Source: Petrolisthes cinctipes (Eukaryota; Arthropoda; Malacostraca; Decapoda; Porcellanidae). From it: a DNA stretch of 64,000 nt. Where the stretch lies: assembly GCA_033782935.1 (NCBI GenBank), contig JAWQEG010001325.1:682001-746000 (forward strand), in the 5' to 3' direction. Below are positions 1-10,875 of this stretch, piece after piece. The first letter of the stretch is position 1. Every line of letters starts with the position of its first letter. A model generated the notes under the pieces. That model was given only the letters and a program-made list of their open reading frames with translations. It did not search any database and was not told the DNA's origin. A program made the position numbers and the translations under genes.

Positions 1-664
1 TAGGTAATTGACTTCACAAGTTTCTTAAGGCTTAATTTATTAACTATATTCTTATCTCTACACAGGGAATTATATTGATGTGCCTTGTCTGATATTATTG
101 TGTCTCTCTTATGGAGACAGTTTATAGCCCTTAGGGAGTCAGTGTTAAGTATCCTGAATCCTAGTGTACCTCTTCTGCTTATATACATTTCAAACTCAAT
201 AGTTTACAGAAATAGCTAGAGTGACAACTGTTGCCTGTGAATGGTCAATCTAATTCTGTATGTCTGTCTACTCCTCTTCTCTCCCTTTTTATTCCTTATT
301 CAATTATTCTCCCATTCTCTCTCTCTCTCTCTGTGAAACTAGAGAGAGGAGGAAGGGGTTAATGGTTTCTGCTATATCCTCTTACCACAACTTGAAGCAG
401 AGAGATGTCATTGGAGACTGGTCAAGCGAGGGTGACTGTGTGTATGTATGTATGTATGTGGAATCTGAATCTGTCTGTCAGGTCCCGAAAGGCGAGTCAC
501 TGCACGTGTTTGTGTGTGTGTATGGAGTGGTGTGTGTGTGTGTGTGTGTGTTGAGAGAGAAGGAAGGAAGGACAGCTGTGCTGGAGTGTCTAATATCTGT
601 CTGGCTATTAATGACTTTGCCATCTGATCTGTTGTTCCTTCTAGTCTTTGCTTTTGTCCGTACA
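1..664 (-). mobile_element. Gypsy-type LTR, partial (copy A)
   Basis: This matches the two LTRs of the element at 42,352-51,424 and lacks only their first ~126 bases because the window starts inside it. It ends in TACA and is followed by ACGT and then the same flank seen after 51,424. It is therefore the copy-A equivalent of the 5' LTR and its host flank; the interior of that element would lie left of the window. Open frames over 260-739 come from TG/CT-rich simple repeats in the LTR and are not genes. Confidence 0.9.
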
Positions 665-879
665 ACGTCACACTATGATCGTTCGTATCCCAGTGTTAAA
701 TTTCATAAAAATGACATTTCTCGGGGACAAGTGCCATAATTATTCACTTTTGGTAATCCATTATAGTGCCAAAAATTAGCAGAAGGTGTGAAATAACCCG
801 TGGAAAAACATCATCCTGATCCAACCTTTAGTTACACAGTTATTCTCTAAAAACAGTGCGACACTGGCCCTGAAAGCGT

Positions 880-938
880 TAGTAGGTATTCCATGCACAC
901 CTGGATGCTAATTAGTGCTCGTGATTGTTCATTAGGTA
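880..938. repeat. Fragment of Tc1/mariner-like MITE family 1
   Basis: The stretch contains a piece like the right half of the MITEs at 11,232 and 28,023 (AATTAGTGCTCGTGA, preceded by a CACACCTGG segment). The left terminus is missing. Confidence 0.5.
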
Positions 939-956
939 TACTACCCTCTTCATAGT

Positions 957-1074
957 TTAAGGGGGAAGTTTTGTGTTGGTAAATCTGGAGCAACTGAATC
1001 CTCCAAACTATTCCAAGCAACAGAACACCATTATTTTTGCTCCTCTGGTACCAAAAAAAGAATTATCACCTTAA
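957..1074. mobile_element. TTAA-bounded MITE (deletion variant)
   Basis: It is bounded by TTAA on both sides and has G-rich then C-rich ends (TTAAGGGGGAAG ... ATCACCTTAA). It carries the family signature TCCTCCAAACTATTCCAAG and ACAGAACACCATTATTTTTG. It lacks the second arm (CTTTGGAGGAATCAAGG) present in full copies such as 4,189-4,351. TTAA borders suggest a piggyBac-type mobilising transposase; that is inference. Confidence 0.75.
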
Positions 1075-1204
1075 AATATACTGCCACTAACGCCAAATGA
1101 TTCGTGAATGACACTAGAAATAAAACCCCTATCGTACAAAGGTTAATTTAGAGGAAAATGCTCTTGATGGGAAACTGGAGCTCAACTTGATCGTCCAAAC
1201 TATT

Positions 1205-1445
1205 GGTCGATTCCACAGTGGTTTGTTTTGGTTTGTAAGCACGCAAATGAAAGAATGTTAGGCGTGTAAATGACTTATGGGTGAATTATTTAATGAATTT
1301 GGTGTGTAAACTATGCAGTGATCATCATTATCTAACTGTTGGATAGATTTTGTGAATGTGGATACTCGTCTTTTGGAAAATAATGAAGACTTACAAGTGT
1401 AGTTGGTTGGGAAGCTAACAAACGAATACCACTGTGAAATCGACC
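1205..1445. mobile_element. MITE with CCACAGTGG termini, copy 1
   Basis: About 240 bp starting GGTCGATTCCACAGTGGT and ending ACCACTGTGAAATCGACC, forming terminal inverted repeats. The body matches 2,902-3,135 in the same orientation and 2,594-2,825 in reverse. The termini resemble those of the larger Harbinger-like element at 13,733. Confidence 0.75.
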
Positions 1446-1482
1446 CCATGTCACGAAACAAAACCGTTGTTAATAATTATCA

Positions 1483-1648
1483 TTAAGGGGAGTAACCAAT
1501 TGTTGGAAATGGGAAGGCTAATGATTCCTCCAAACTATGCCAGGAAACAAAACCCCTCCATTGGTAATTATACAGGGGATGTGTTTTATAGGTGAGTCTG
1601 GAGGCCTACACTGACTCCAAATTGACCATAAAAGGTTGCTTCCCTTAA
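1483..1648. mobile_element. TTAA-bounded MITE, diverged
   Basis: It begins TTAAGGGGAGTAACC and ends GCTTCCCTTAA, with the signature GATTCCTCCAAACTATGCC and a CAGGAAAC segment inside. The interior differs from the main family. Confidence 0.5.
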
Positions 1649-1742
1649 GGTGATTATATTGTTTTTCGAGACAGTCTGGTGGAATCAAGAGCTCTTCAAT
1701 AAAAAAATAAAAAAAAAAATCCTCCCCTCAAGAAATTTTTTA

Positions 1743-1890
1743 TTAAGGTGGTAATTCTTTTTTGTTACATCGGAGTGCCTTGATTTTTCCAAAGTATGCT
1801 AGGAAACAGGCCCAGAAGAGCAAAAATAATTGTGTTCTGTTGTTGCTTGGAATAGTTTAGAGAATTCAGTTGCTCCAGATTTACAAACCC
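1743..1890. mobile_element. TTAA-bounded MITE, truncated
   Basis: It starts TTAAGGTGGTAATTC and continues with the family body in reverse orientation relative to 4,189. The distal TTAA end is missing and the match fades near the GATTTACAAACC segment. Confidence 0.6.
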
Positions 1891-2037
1891 TGTGATGTAG
1901 CCAGAAAATTGGGTATAAATGAGTCCTTTAAATACTGCCATGAAACACACACACGTATATGGAAGGAGCTTGTTTCGTGGCATGGTCAGGAGGAATCAGA
2001 AGCCTCTAATTTTCATACACGATCACAAACAGGATTC

Positions 2038-2371
2038 TTAAGGGGTGCGGTAATAGGGGGACAGGCTTGGGGGGGGGGGGTTATGGGGTGTGGGAGTAGG
2101 GGATAGGCTTGGGGGGGTTTTGGGAGGTGCGGGTGTAGGGAGACAGGCTTGGGGGGTATAGAGGTGTGTGGAAGTAGGGGACAGGCTTGGGGGGTATAGA
2201 GGTGTGTGGAAGTAGGGGAAGTAGGGGGGACAGGCTTGAGGGGGGTTAGGGGGGTGAGGGAATAGGGGACAGGCTTTCTACCCCCCCCCCAAAAAAAAAA
2301 AAAACCTTTCCACCTATTCTCGCACCCCCCAAACCCCCCCAAGCCTGTCCCCTACTCCCGCACCCCCTTAT
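2038..2371. mobile_element. Palindromic G-rich TTAA element
   Basis: The left half repeats a unit built on GGGGACAGGCTTGGGGGG with AGGGGTGCGG. The right half carries the complement (CCCCCAAGCCTGTCCCC, CCCGCACCCCC). The left border is TTAA; the right border reads TTAT. Frames on both strands here only reflect the repeat. The G-runs could form quadruplexes and the halves a cruciform. Confidence 0.65.
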
Positions 2372-2593
2372 TTAACACTTATCGGAGCAGGGAGAAGCAG
2401 ATGAAAATGTCCCTCCCCTATATCACTTTCTTTTTCCTTTTCAAATTTTCATCTGCATTTCCTTTTCTTTTATTTCCTTCGTGTTTGTTGTCCCTCCTCC
2501 TTATCACCTTCTCCCTCCTTTTCATTTTTTTACCTGTCTCTCCTGTTGTTTTATTCCTTGTGCTTGTTGTCCCACGTCTTTTATCACCTCCTT

Positions 2594-2825
2594 CCACAGT
2601 GGTATTGGTTTGTTAGCTTCCCAACCAACCACACTTGTAAGGCTTCATTATTTTCTAAAAGGTGAGTATCTTTATTCACAAAATCTATTCAAGAGTTTGA
2701 TAATGATGATCACTGTATAATTTACTTACCAAATTCATTAAGTAATTCACCCATAAGGCATTTACACGGCTAACATTCTTTCGTTTGCGTGCTTACAAAC
2801 CACTACCAACCACTGTGGAATCGAC
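2594..2825 (-). mobile_element. MITE with CCACAGTGG termini, copy 2 (inverted)
   Basis: This is the reverse complement of the unit at 1,205 and 2,902. It begins CCACAGTGGTATTGG and ends CCACTGTGGAATCGAC. With the next copy it forms an inverted pair about 75 bp apart. Confidence 0.75.
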
Positions 2826-2901
2826 TCACAGTCAGGGTCTTCCAGTCCTGAGTCGGTCTTAATTCTCTCACCCTCAAATCAACAAATCAATAATCATTTA
2901 T

Positions 2902-3135
2902 GGTCAATTTCACAGTGGTTGGTATTGGTGTGTAAGCACGCAAACGAAAGAATGTTTAAATGACTTATTGGTGAATTATTTAATGAATTTGGTGAGTAAA
3001 CTATGCAGTGATCATTATTATCTAACTATTGGATAGATTTTGTGAATATGGATACTCAGCTTTTGGAATATAATAAAGCCTTACAAGTGTGGTTGGTTGG
3101 GAAGCTAACAAACCAATACCACTGTGGAATTGACC
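2902..3135 (+). mobile_element. MITE with CCACAGTGG termini, copy 3
   Basis: It starts GGTCAATTTCACAGTGGTTG and ends CCACTGTGGAATTGACC, with an interior nearly identical to copy 1. Confidence 0.75.
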
Positions 3136-3276
3136 CTAAGTTAGTCTTCACAGGAATACACACCATATATCCACGTTATCCACAGCAGTTACCACAAATC
3201 AATCAGGCTGCCACCATCACTACAAGACAACGTAAATTATTCTCTCCACCCTGCATTGTAGTGGGTTACGAACACC

Positions 3277-3395
3277 TCCCCAATATCCCTGCTTGTTGTA
3301 AAAGTTCACTAACAGGAGCTTGCATTTCACTCCTAATATCTCCCCAATATCCCTGCTTGTTGTAAAAGGTCACTAACAGGGGTTTTCATTTCTAC
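3277..3395. repeat. Tandem duplication, ~64-bp period
   Basis: The segment with CCCCAATATCCCTGCTTGTT and the following CACTAACAGG occurs twice, the second copy about 64 bp after the first, with a few substitutions. Confidence 0.8.
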
Positions 3396-3497
3396 AACTG
3401 TCTCTTTTTTTATCATATGTTTCCTTTTGTGCTTACTGTTCCACTTCTCAATCACCTTCTTCCTTGGGTAACATAAAACCTCGCTGTAGCGGGGCCA

Positions 3498-3805
3498 TTT
3501 TTTTTTCTTTTTTTATGTTCCGGCACTGGACATAGGCTTCATCAAGCTCGTTACCATGGCCCAGGTCAACTGCTACTCACATACACACGTCACGACTTCC
3601 GTGGGAGGGAAGTGAGGGTAATTCCCAAATACTGCAGCTGTTATGGTACCAGCGTGGGTGTTTTACGACGTTCGGTGCCCTTATAGTTAGTGCCTGACAT
3701 TCAAATCGAAAGAGTAATTATTCTCAGGCCCTCACCTGAGAAGATCGAATCTCCCGACCTATAGGTTACGAGTCCAGAACACTAACCACTCTGCCACCTC
3801 CCCTA
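3498..3805 (-). mobile_element. tRNA-derived SINE
   Basis: On the minus strand the head reads GGTGGCAGAGTGGTTAGTG (A-box-like), and about 40 bases on GGGAGATTCGATCTT (B-box-like). A unique body follows, then a LINE-like tail (AAGCCTATGTCCAGTGCCGG) and an A-rich 3' end seen as T-runs at 3,498-3,514. The head looks like a tRNA but a cloverleaf does not close well, so a SINE is more likely than a functional tRNA. Confidence 0.75.
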
Positions 3806-3814
3806 CTCATCAAT

Positions 3815-4188
3815 CAATCAATCCAGTTCCTCAGAACACACACACAGTCCTCACTAAGGTTTATTAATCTCACCACTATCAGTACATCTTTCACCCATAA
3901 CGAAATATACCAATGCAATTCACAAATCCCTACAATATCGATAATTTATCAACCCAACTAAAAATGGAGTCCACACTACGAGAAGCAAATAGACACTGCG
4001 CTCTGAATTAAGGTCCCCAGTGAAAGAGTCGAAAACTCGTTGGGTATTGGTTACAATTAGACTCAAATACTGAAGTATCACACAGTTTTCTTACTTGTCC
4101 ACAGAAATTGTATAACCAGTAATATTTTGTTTGTGGGAACGATATTTCATAGTTCATTCTCTAAGTCCCTTCAAACGCTGGTACTGTA
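3815..4188. other. No recognised feature
   Basis: AT-rich sequence with a few short frames and no motif I can assign. Confidence 0.5.
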
Positions 4189-4351
4189 TTTAAGGGGGAA
4201 GTTTTGTGTAGGTAAATCTGGAGCAACTCAATCCTCCAAACTATTCTAAGCAACAGAACACCATTATTTTTGCTCTTCTGGTCCTGTTTCCTAGCATACT
4301 TTGGAGGAATCAAGGCACTCCAATGTAAGAAAAAAAAAATTACCACCTTAA
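4189..4351. mobile_element. TTAA-bounded MITE, full copy
   Basis: A 163-bp unit from TTAAGGGGGAAGTTTTG to TTACCACCTTAA. Two inner arms, AATCCTCCAAACTATTC and ATACTTTGGAGGAATC, are near-complementary, so the element folds on itself. It is the reference copy for the family in this window. Confidence 0.8.
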
Positions 4352-4501
4352 GGACCCTGTGATCACGTATGAGAATTGGAGACTTCTGATTCCTCCCGAC
4401 TAGGCCACGAAACAAGTTCCTTCCATATGGGTGTGTGTGTTTTGTGGCAATGTTTGAAGGACTCATTTACCTCTAATTTCCTGACTACATCACAGGAGCC
4501 C

Positions 4502-4613
4502 TTAAGGGGGTGCGGGGGTAGGGGACAGGCTTGGGGAGGGTTTGGGGGGTGCAGGAATAGGGGGACAGGTTTGAGGTGGGTTTGGGGGGTGCGGGAATAG
4601 GGGGATAGGCTTT
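4502..4613. mobile_element. Left half of G-rich TTAA element, split by LINE
   Basis: It begins TTAAGGGGGTGCGGG and repeats the GGGGACAGGCTTGGGG unit. The matching right half lies at 10,743-10,875, beyond the nested LINEs. The two halves would form one palindromic element of about 245 bp like that at 2,038. Confidence 0.65.
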
Positions 4614-4798
4614 TTTTTTTTTTATTAATTGAGCCGTAGCCTCAATCAACAGGCGGGCAACAATACATACGGGTAGGCGGGACCCATGAGAATCCAATGA
4701 CTACAACCACACATACACACGCACACACTCACACACACACATCACGAAAACATAACAGAATGGAGCACAAGCATACAGACAAATATTTACATTATGAC

Positions 4799-6349
4799 CT
4801 ATTTAAATCCACCAAAACGAGGGTGGCGTACCAGAAGTTCCTCCAGAACCTGATGGTTCAGCAGGTGTCGACAAACCACATCAAGTGGCAGGCACCGGGG
4901 CAGCAAGTGTCGGACAGTGGGGCAGGCCAGGCAATAGTGCTCTATAGTGTTAGCACGAGGCGCTCGACACAAGCGACACTCAGTGAAGGGAGGCTCACCC
5001 TGCATCCCAGCAACCTGCAACGGTGGCCAGTAGCAAAGCCTCAAACGAGTAGAGACTACATTGTGCATCCGAACCATGAGGCCTCGACGACGGTAGGAAT
5101 ATTTGTGACGGCAGACAGACTCGTAATGGGTGATGGAGATGCTGAAGGGCCTCTCTGCATCCCTGCGTCGCCGTACAGGGAGGAGAGCGGCGGAGCGGAC
5201 TTTAGAGAGGTAACATGTCTGGGAGAGAGGACGTCCAACACCACGAGGAGGCAGATGGCAGGCTTCCTTTGCGAGTCTGTCAACTGTACCATTGTGATGT
5301 AAACCTACATGGGATGGCACCCATAAAAATTTAACAGTCAAGTTACGATGACGCAATAAGGACAAAAACGATAAAATCTGCTGAATAACAGTAGAGTGTG
5401 TGGGCTGAACACTAGAGAGGGAATGAAGGGCAGGTTTGGAGTCACAAAAAATGGCAGCATTCACTCCACGTTGACAAACAAGACTAACAGCATCCAGAAT
5501 GGCATACAGTTCACACAATGTTGAGCTAGAGTGGTTACAGAGACGACGGCCAACCCAGCCCCCTGGAGGTGACTCCATGTCAGGTGAGAAAACGGCACAA
5601 CCTACTGTACCATCCACTTGCAATGAGCCATCAGTGTAGAGGCAGTATGGATCTGTGATGGAGGACGTCACTATTTCTATGTGTTCCAGAGCCAACTGCC
5701 GCTGTAGAGAAGGTAGTTCCGACTTGGAAGTAGGTGTGAAGCTCACATCAGGTGTTGGTAGCATCCACGGAGGGGGCCCTGGGGGGACGTCTGCCACCAT
5801 TATATCTATATTAAGACTATGGAGCATAGAGGAAACAGACCTTATAAGAGTACATCCAGCAGGCAGTATGGGAGGGACCGGGTAGTTTGGTCTAAGAGAA
5901 GTCCTGCCTAACTGAGAGTAATGGGGTGAAAGATGTGGGAAATGGAGGCACTTGACAGTGAAGCAAGTAACACTAGAATAAATTATCTCCACGAACGGGG
6001 GAAGACGCAACTCACGCTGCATGTTCACTATCCTGGTCGACATTGGACAACCGAGAATTATTCTCATTGCTCTATTCTGAAATTTTTCTAAAGTTTCCAG
6101 AGTAGCCCTAGGAAGTTGAATCAAAGCAGGGGAGAGGTAATCAACAACTGAACGGATAAAAGCAATATAGAAGGTTCTGGTTACTGGGATGGAGATGCCC
6201 GAGGAGTTGTTAGTGAGCCATTGAAGTGGTGTAAGTCGTCGCTGGAGACGACCCAATAAGTCCTGGACAATGGGATGGTCTTGAGGTCTGGCAAGGGTAA
6301 TCAGCCAAATATTGACTGGCGCACCCAGATAGTGATACTGGGAACACAA
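4799..6349 (-). pseudogene. LINE ORF2, C-terminal part (RT thumb, RNase H, Cys-rich end)
   Basis: A 516-aa frame. The N-terminal ~130 residues are the end of the reverse transcriptase (FQNRAMRIILG). An RNase H domain follows, with YTDGSLQVDG (first Asp), STLCELYAILDA (Glu), FCDSKPALHS (Asp) and a late GTVDRLAKEAC motif. The C-terminus has CRLCRAPRANTIEHYCLAC, a Cys/His pattern common at LINE C-termini. It would continue from the frame at 6,301-7,824 but a frameshifting deletion separates them, so no single ORF2 is made. Confidence 0.9.
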
Positions 6350-7824
6350 GGGAATGACAGTCCCTCCAATGGTGAGACAATAATGCCACAGTGAGAGGAG
6401 GACATAGAGAAGGAGTCAAGAAACCGCTGGAGATCCCTTGGTGAGGTAGAATGAACACAGATATCATCAGCATAGCATGTAATTGTAGTTCCAGGAATAT
6501 CAGGGAGAGAAGTGAGCAGCCGATGCATCAGAACTCCCCCTTGAGGCATACCAAGATGAAAACTGCGCAAAGGACTGAGTGCACCACTGAAAAACACACG
6601 GGAGGTCCTGTTACTCAGGTAGCCCCGAATCCACCGTAGTAGATTACCCTTTATCCCAAAGTCAACCAGTTGATCCAAAATGATGTCTCTATTAGCAACA
6701 TCGAAGGCACTTCGAAGGTCAATGACGGCCACCACACTGTCCTTGTTAAGGCGAGAGTACAAGTCGACAAGGCAGTGGTGTGTGCTCCGCTGGGGAAGGA
6801 AACCAAACAGCCATGGAGAAAGGCGATCCTGCAGTCTGTACATGAGATGATTGAGTAAGATTGTGTCCATAACCTTACAAAAACAGGAAGTCAGGGAAAT
6901 AGGCCTGAACTTCGCAGTGCCGGGCTTAGGGATGGGTATTATTGTGCTACTGGTCCAGGCTCGTGGTACACAACCATCACGAAGACAAAGATTGTACAGT
7001 CGAAGTAGAGGGTTCCCAGGAACTTGTTGAAGTAGTCGCAGCACAGCATAAGTAATACCATCCTCACCAGGGGAAGAAGCTCTACCCCGAGAGAGAGCAC
7101 AGTGCAACTCCTCCTCAGTTATCTCCTCTGCATCATCGTCATCATCTTGCAACAGAGCAGACATTAGACGTAGCCGATGGACAGCAGCACGGGAAGTGAG
7201 TGCATCATGTATGTGGATGGGTAGACTGGCTGAGGTAGATTGTTCTGACCAGGCATCGACAAGTTGTTGAGCATAGTCGGCGGGAGTGTGATGACGAGCA
7301 GTGGCCGATGTCTTTTTCACAACCCGACGTATGAGGTGCCACATAGAAGCCACACTTGTTTGCTGGTTGATGCTGTCCATGAACCGCTGCCAAGACTCAG
7401 TGTGAGCACAATCCTGCAGGGCAACTAAAGCGTCCCTAGACATCTGGTAACGATGGAGCAGGTCAGGGGTTGGGTTGGCTTGAAACAATAGGCCATCACG
7501 TTCAGCCTCCTCCTTTGCCTCCTGTATACGTGCATCCAGCGTCCAGGAGTGGGCAGTATGGCGATGCTGGACGTATAGCCTATAGAAGTCATGAGCAACA
7601 GATACAAGATCAGAGTACAACTGTTCAGCTGATGATATGTCAAATGTAGGGAATACATGGGCCATGAATAAGATGTAAGTCGGGCAATATCTAGGGGGCA
7701 CAGCAATATGCAAACAAGTGGCTGAAGCACTTGACCCAGCAGTTAGAGAATAATGAAACCGAAGAGCAATGTGATCAGAGAATAAGTCTGGCACGGAGGA
7801 GCACTGGACCTGAGATGCTATCAT
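6301..7824 (-). pseudogene. LINE ORF2, reverse transcriptase part
   Basis: A 507-aa frame. It starts within the end of the endonuclease (DLFSDHIALRFHYSL, the SDH motif). It then carries RT motifs FRPISLTSCFCKVMDTI, AVIDLRSAFDVANRD (catalytic Asp), GMPQGGVL and CYADDICVHS (YADD). Compared with the copy at 22.9-24.9 kb it lacks eight residues after GGVL, next to the active-site region, and loses frame after IIVSP. It is inactive as it stands. Confidence 0.9.
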
Positions 7825-7892
7825 ACCAGACTAGAGGATGTAATCCAGAGTACCTCCCCGGCAATGAGTGGCACCGCCAGTGTCCCAGCGTG

Positions 7893-8420
7893 TCAGATGA
7901 TGCTTGCGGATGTATGAACACCATTACGATTAATAGAGCCAGAACCATCACCCAAATAAGAATGCCGAGCATTAAAATCTCCCATATACACCATACCACG
8001 CACTGTTGGAGAAGGAAGAGCCTCAAGAGTGAGTCTAGCTGGGGCAGAATAGACATTACATAATTGGAGTACTCCATTTCCAGGTAAAACCTCAAATAGC
8101 TGAAAGGTCATTTCAGGATCAGTGGAGGTACGGAGAAGGCGATGTGGCAAGGAGCCATGTATGTAAGTTAGGAGACCATTCCTTACCAGATGAACATATG
8201 GCACATATGGAGTACATCCATACCACACATTAACCCCTGGCTGAAGGCATCGTGGACACTTCCATCGAGACGTATCCTCAGGAGGTGAAAGCTTAGAGGT
8301 GGAGGCAGCAGGACGTGATGGTTCACCCCTGACAGGACACGTCTTAGAATCATGGTCGGCAGCACACCATGCACACTTCGGCCTGGCAGAACAGTACCGG
8401 GAGATATGCCCAACTCCCAA
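7893..8420 (-). pseudogene. LINE ORF1 end joined to endonuclease remnant
   Basis: The first ~50 residues are the ORF1 zinc-knuckle region (CSARPKCAWCAADHDSKTC). After VNVWYGCT the frame jumps to YVPYVHLVRNGLLTYI, which in the longer copy lies well inside the endonuclease; about 585 bp is missing. MGDFNARHS, the endonuclease DFNxH motif, follows. A 10-base deletion after NRNGV then shifts the frame. Confidence 0.85.
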
Positions 8421-9281
8421 TCACCTGTAGCACCAAGGCTGGTCATTATGAAGTTTCCTCACCTCACACGGTGGAAGACAAGGGAGGAAATCAAAGGAAA
8501 TCTCATTTGGAGGTGGATCGGGTTGACTCCAGACAACAACGATACGGCTAATGGGGGAACCATATTGGAAAAAACGACGGGCAAAGTACACACCAGGGTA
8601 TCCCTTAGTAAGTTTCGGGTCAATATCAATACGAAAACGGGTAAGGATGTAGCTGGGGAACTTACAAGGCCTCTTGGGTGAGTCTTCAAGAATGAGAGGG
8701 AGAGACAAAAATTCACCAGCCTTCACTCTATCAATGATGTCCTGATGCTTCCTAGAGATGTAGACAAACCGGGAGGTGACAGCAGCCATCTTCACTTCAG
8801 CCAGTTCACGCTGCAGCTGGAAGGCCCTGTTGACATCAGACAACCAACGCAACTTTGTGTCCGTAGATGGGTTCCCAGAGAAGGAGAGCTTGACATAGGC
8901 ATTTCTTGGGGCAAAAGCAAGAAGGTTGGACGAGGGCAAGGAGTTGGTATACATGGAAGAAACACCACGTTGAGGCAGAGAAGGTACGTCATGCACAGCT
9001 GAAGCACCCTCGGCAGTCTTGGCAGCCGGAGGCAAACAGTCCACACCATCGGAATCCTGCAAGGAGTCGGACGAGGCATCAACGGGTTGCTTGGTAGAGG
9101 TTGAGGAGGTGGAAGGCTGCAACCTGAGCTGCAGAGTGACCGAGGAAAGGGGGGGAGGGTTGCGAGAAGGCAGCTCAGGCCAGTGATCCTTGATAGGAGA
9201 CCCATCCTCTTCCGACATGGCCAAGTCAGCCTCCAGGCAAGAAGCCACATCCGAATCTGCGCTCTCCATCTGGCCAAGCAA
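8421..9281 (-). pseudogene. LINE ORF1 (gag-like), N-terminal part
   Basis: A 286-aa frame with an acidic, Ser/Pro-rich N-terminus, then a conserved body ending LPPCEVRKLHNDQPWCYR just before the zinc knuckles. The stop is a TGC-to-TGA change relative to the copy at 20,833; the same frame continues as 7,893-8,420. ORF1 proteins of this group bind the element's RNA. Confidence 0.85.
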
Positions 9282-9369
9282 GGCTTAGATGGAAAGCAAA
9301 CAACAACACGAACAGCTGAACACTCAATCAGCCAAGGATACACACACACACACACACACAGACAATCAC

Positions 9370-10525
9370 TGAGTATTGGGATGGATCCGGGCTTGGTGGC
9401 CTGGTTGTCGGATTTCCTGTTTGGCAGGCAGCAGGTGGTCAGATATCAGGGTGCTGTTTCAGGACCTCAGAAGATTAAGTCAGGTGTGCCCCAAGGGACG
9501 AGAATGGGACCCTTGTGTTTCTTAATCCTCATAAATGATGCCCTGACAGACACACCACACCGGTGGAAATATGTGGATGATTCCACTGTCGGTGTTGTGG
9601 TGGATAACACACAACCTAACTACCACCACCTCCAACAACAACTAAATAACCTTCAGTCCTGGACCGAGGTTAATAATGTGACCATCAACCTCAACAAGAC
9701 GGTGGTGATGCATTTTCACACATCCACCACACCTGTACCACCACCTGCAGTCACTCTCGGAGGTCACCCACTCCAGATTGTGGAGGCAACCAAACTCCTG
9801 GGGATAATAATAGACAGCAAATTGGACTGGAAGCAGCACATCACCACCATCACCCAGTCAGCCTCTTATCGCCTCTTTATGATAAGAAGGCTCAAATCCC
9901 TAGGCACACCAGAGTGGGAGCTGAGGGGTATTTACCAAATATTTGTACTCCCCAAGCGAACGTATGCCGCTCCAAGTTGGTCTCCATCCATCAATAATAC
10001 CCAGAAAAAACAACTTGAGAGGATACAGAAAAGAGCCTGTCGTATCATACTGGGCACTCGTTATACCACCTACAAAGAAGCCCTAGACATCCTACAAATG
10101 ACCTCCCTGGACAGTACACACTTTAACATCTTAAAGGGATTCAGTGAACAACTACTAAACAACCCTAGACACCGAGAAATGCTTCCCCCCCGCCTCCCAC
10201 TACCACGGCGAGAAACCCGACACTCCAACATCCTCACACCGATAAGGGCACGAACCGACCGCTACAAGCACAGTCCCATACCTTTAATTGTAGATATAAT
10301 TAATAGAAAATAATAACATCTAGAAACAATATATATGTCAGCCTTCGAATTCAACTCCTCATACATCATTTTTTTACATTTATCATTATCATATTGTCCG
10401 TTCATCCATATAACTTCTCATTATATTATTCATCTATATATATTTTCTTCCATGTAGTATATCATCATGTTCATGTGCCAATCTGTGTATTTTCAGCCTT
10501 GTTGCTGCCATATCAATAAACCGTA

Positions 10526-10556
<31 letters not shown>
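9370..10556 (+). mobile_element. 5'-truncated LINE with (ATT)n tail, nested in LINE 5' UTR
   Basis: A partial RT gene is followed by a 3' UTR ending in CAATAAACCGTATATT and an (ATT)n run to ~10,556. The sequences either side (ACACAGACAATCAC and ACAAGACAATACACAG) are adjacent in the 5' UTR of the intact LINE at 20,558, so this element was inserted there. An ATT tail is typical of CR1/L2-like LINEs; the clade is not certain. Confidence 0.85.
9381..10313 (+). pseudogene. LINE reverse transcriptase, C-terminal half
   Basis: About 310 residues open to the stop at 10,313. Visible are the RT motifs SGVPQGTRMGPLCFLILIND and KYVDDSTVGVV (YVDD active site), LGIIIDSKLDWKQHI, and the late motif LERIQKRACRIILGTRY. 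The endonuclease and the N-terminal part of the RT are missing, so this is a dead 5' truncation despite the open frame. Confidence 0.9.
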
Positions 10557-10558
<2 letters not shown>

Positions 10559-10742
10559 AAGACAATACACAGAATCACAACAGACAAACAACACCAGCAA
10601 CACCACAGAAACAACACACAAACAAGAATGCACAAACAATACAAACAACAACACACAAGCAAGAGTGTAAAGACAACACAAACAAGAATTCAGGCAGAGC
10701 GCCAGGAGAACGTTTTCACACCAACAAGGTTGGGGCGAGACC

Positions 10743-10875
10743 GGAGACAGGCTTGGGTGGGGTAGAAAGACTGTCCCCTATTCCCGCACCCCCCTAACCC
10801 CCCCAAGCCTGTCCCCTTCACCCGCACCCCCTAACCCCCCCCCAAGCCTGTCCCCCTATTCCCGCACCCCCTTAA
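10743..10875. mobile_element. Right half of G-rich TTAA element
   Basis: It starts in the forward unit (ACAGGCTTGGGTGGGG) and switches to its complement (CCCCCAAGCCTGTCCCC, CCCGCACCCCCTTAA). The last TTAA (10,872-10,875) is also the first TTAA of the next MITE. Confidence 0.65.

Larger units (their letters stand above)
4613..10742 (-). mobile_element. I-group-like LINE, interrupted and decayed (copy A)
   Basis: Read on the minus strand it runs from a 5' UTR (10,742-10,557 and 9,369-9,282), through ORF1 and ORF2 remnants, to a 3' UTR and A-tail (T-run at 4,613-4,623). It is colinear with the better copy at 20,558-26,160. It has lost about 585 bp spanning the end of ORF1 and the start of the endonuclease, and carries smaller deletions, stops and frameshifts. 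Its 5' UTR is split by another LINE at 9,370-10,556. The RNase H domain after the RT points to the I/Nimb/LOA group; the exact clade is uncertain. Confidence 0.9.

Noticed and set aside
260..739. 159-aa open frame and copies at 42,708 and 51,014
   Set aside because: It lies in the LTR and is driven by TG and CT simple repeats; low-complexity protein and no motifs.
2401..2720. Two overlapping hydrophobic frames
   Set aside because: They arise from a pyrimidine-rich stretch (TTTCC/CTCC) and overlap in two frames, as expected of low-complexity DNA.
3735..3805. Possible tRNA gene
   Set aside because: A- and B-box-like motifs are present but the arms pair poorly, and it is joined to a SINE body with a LINE-like tail and A-run.
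4697..5302. 201-aa plus-strand frame (and copy at 55,456)
   Set aside because: Antisense shadow of the LINE RNase H and C-terminal region on the minus strand.
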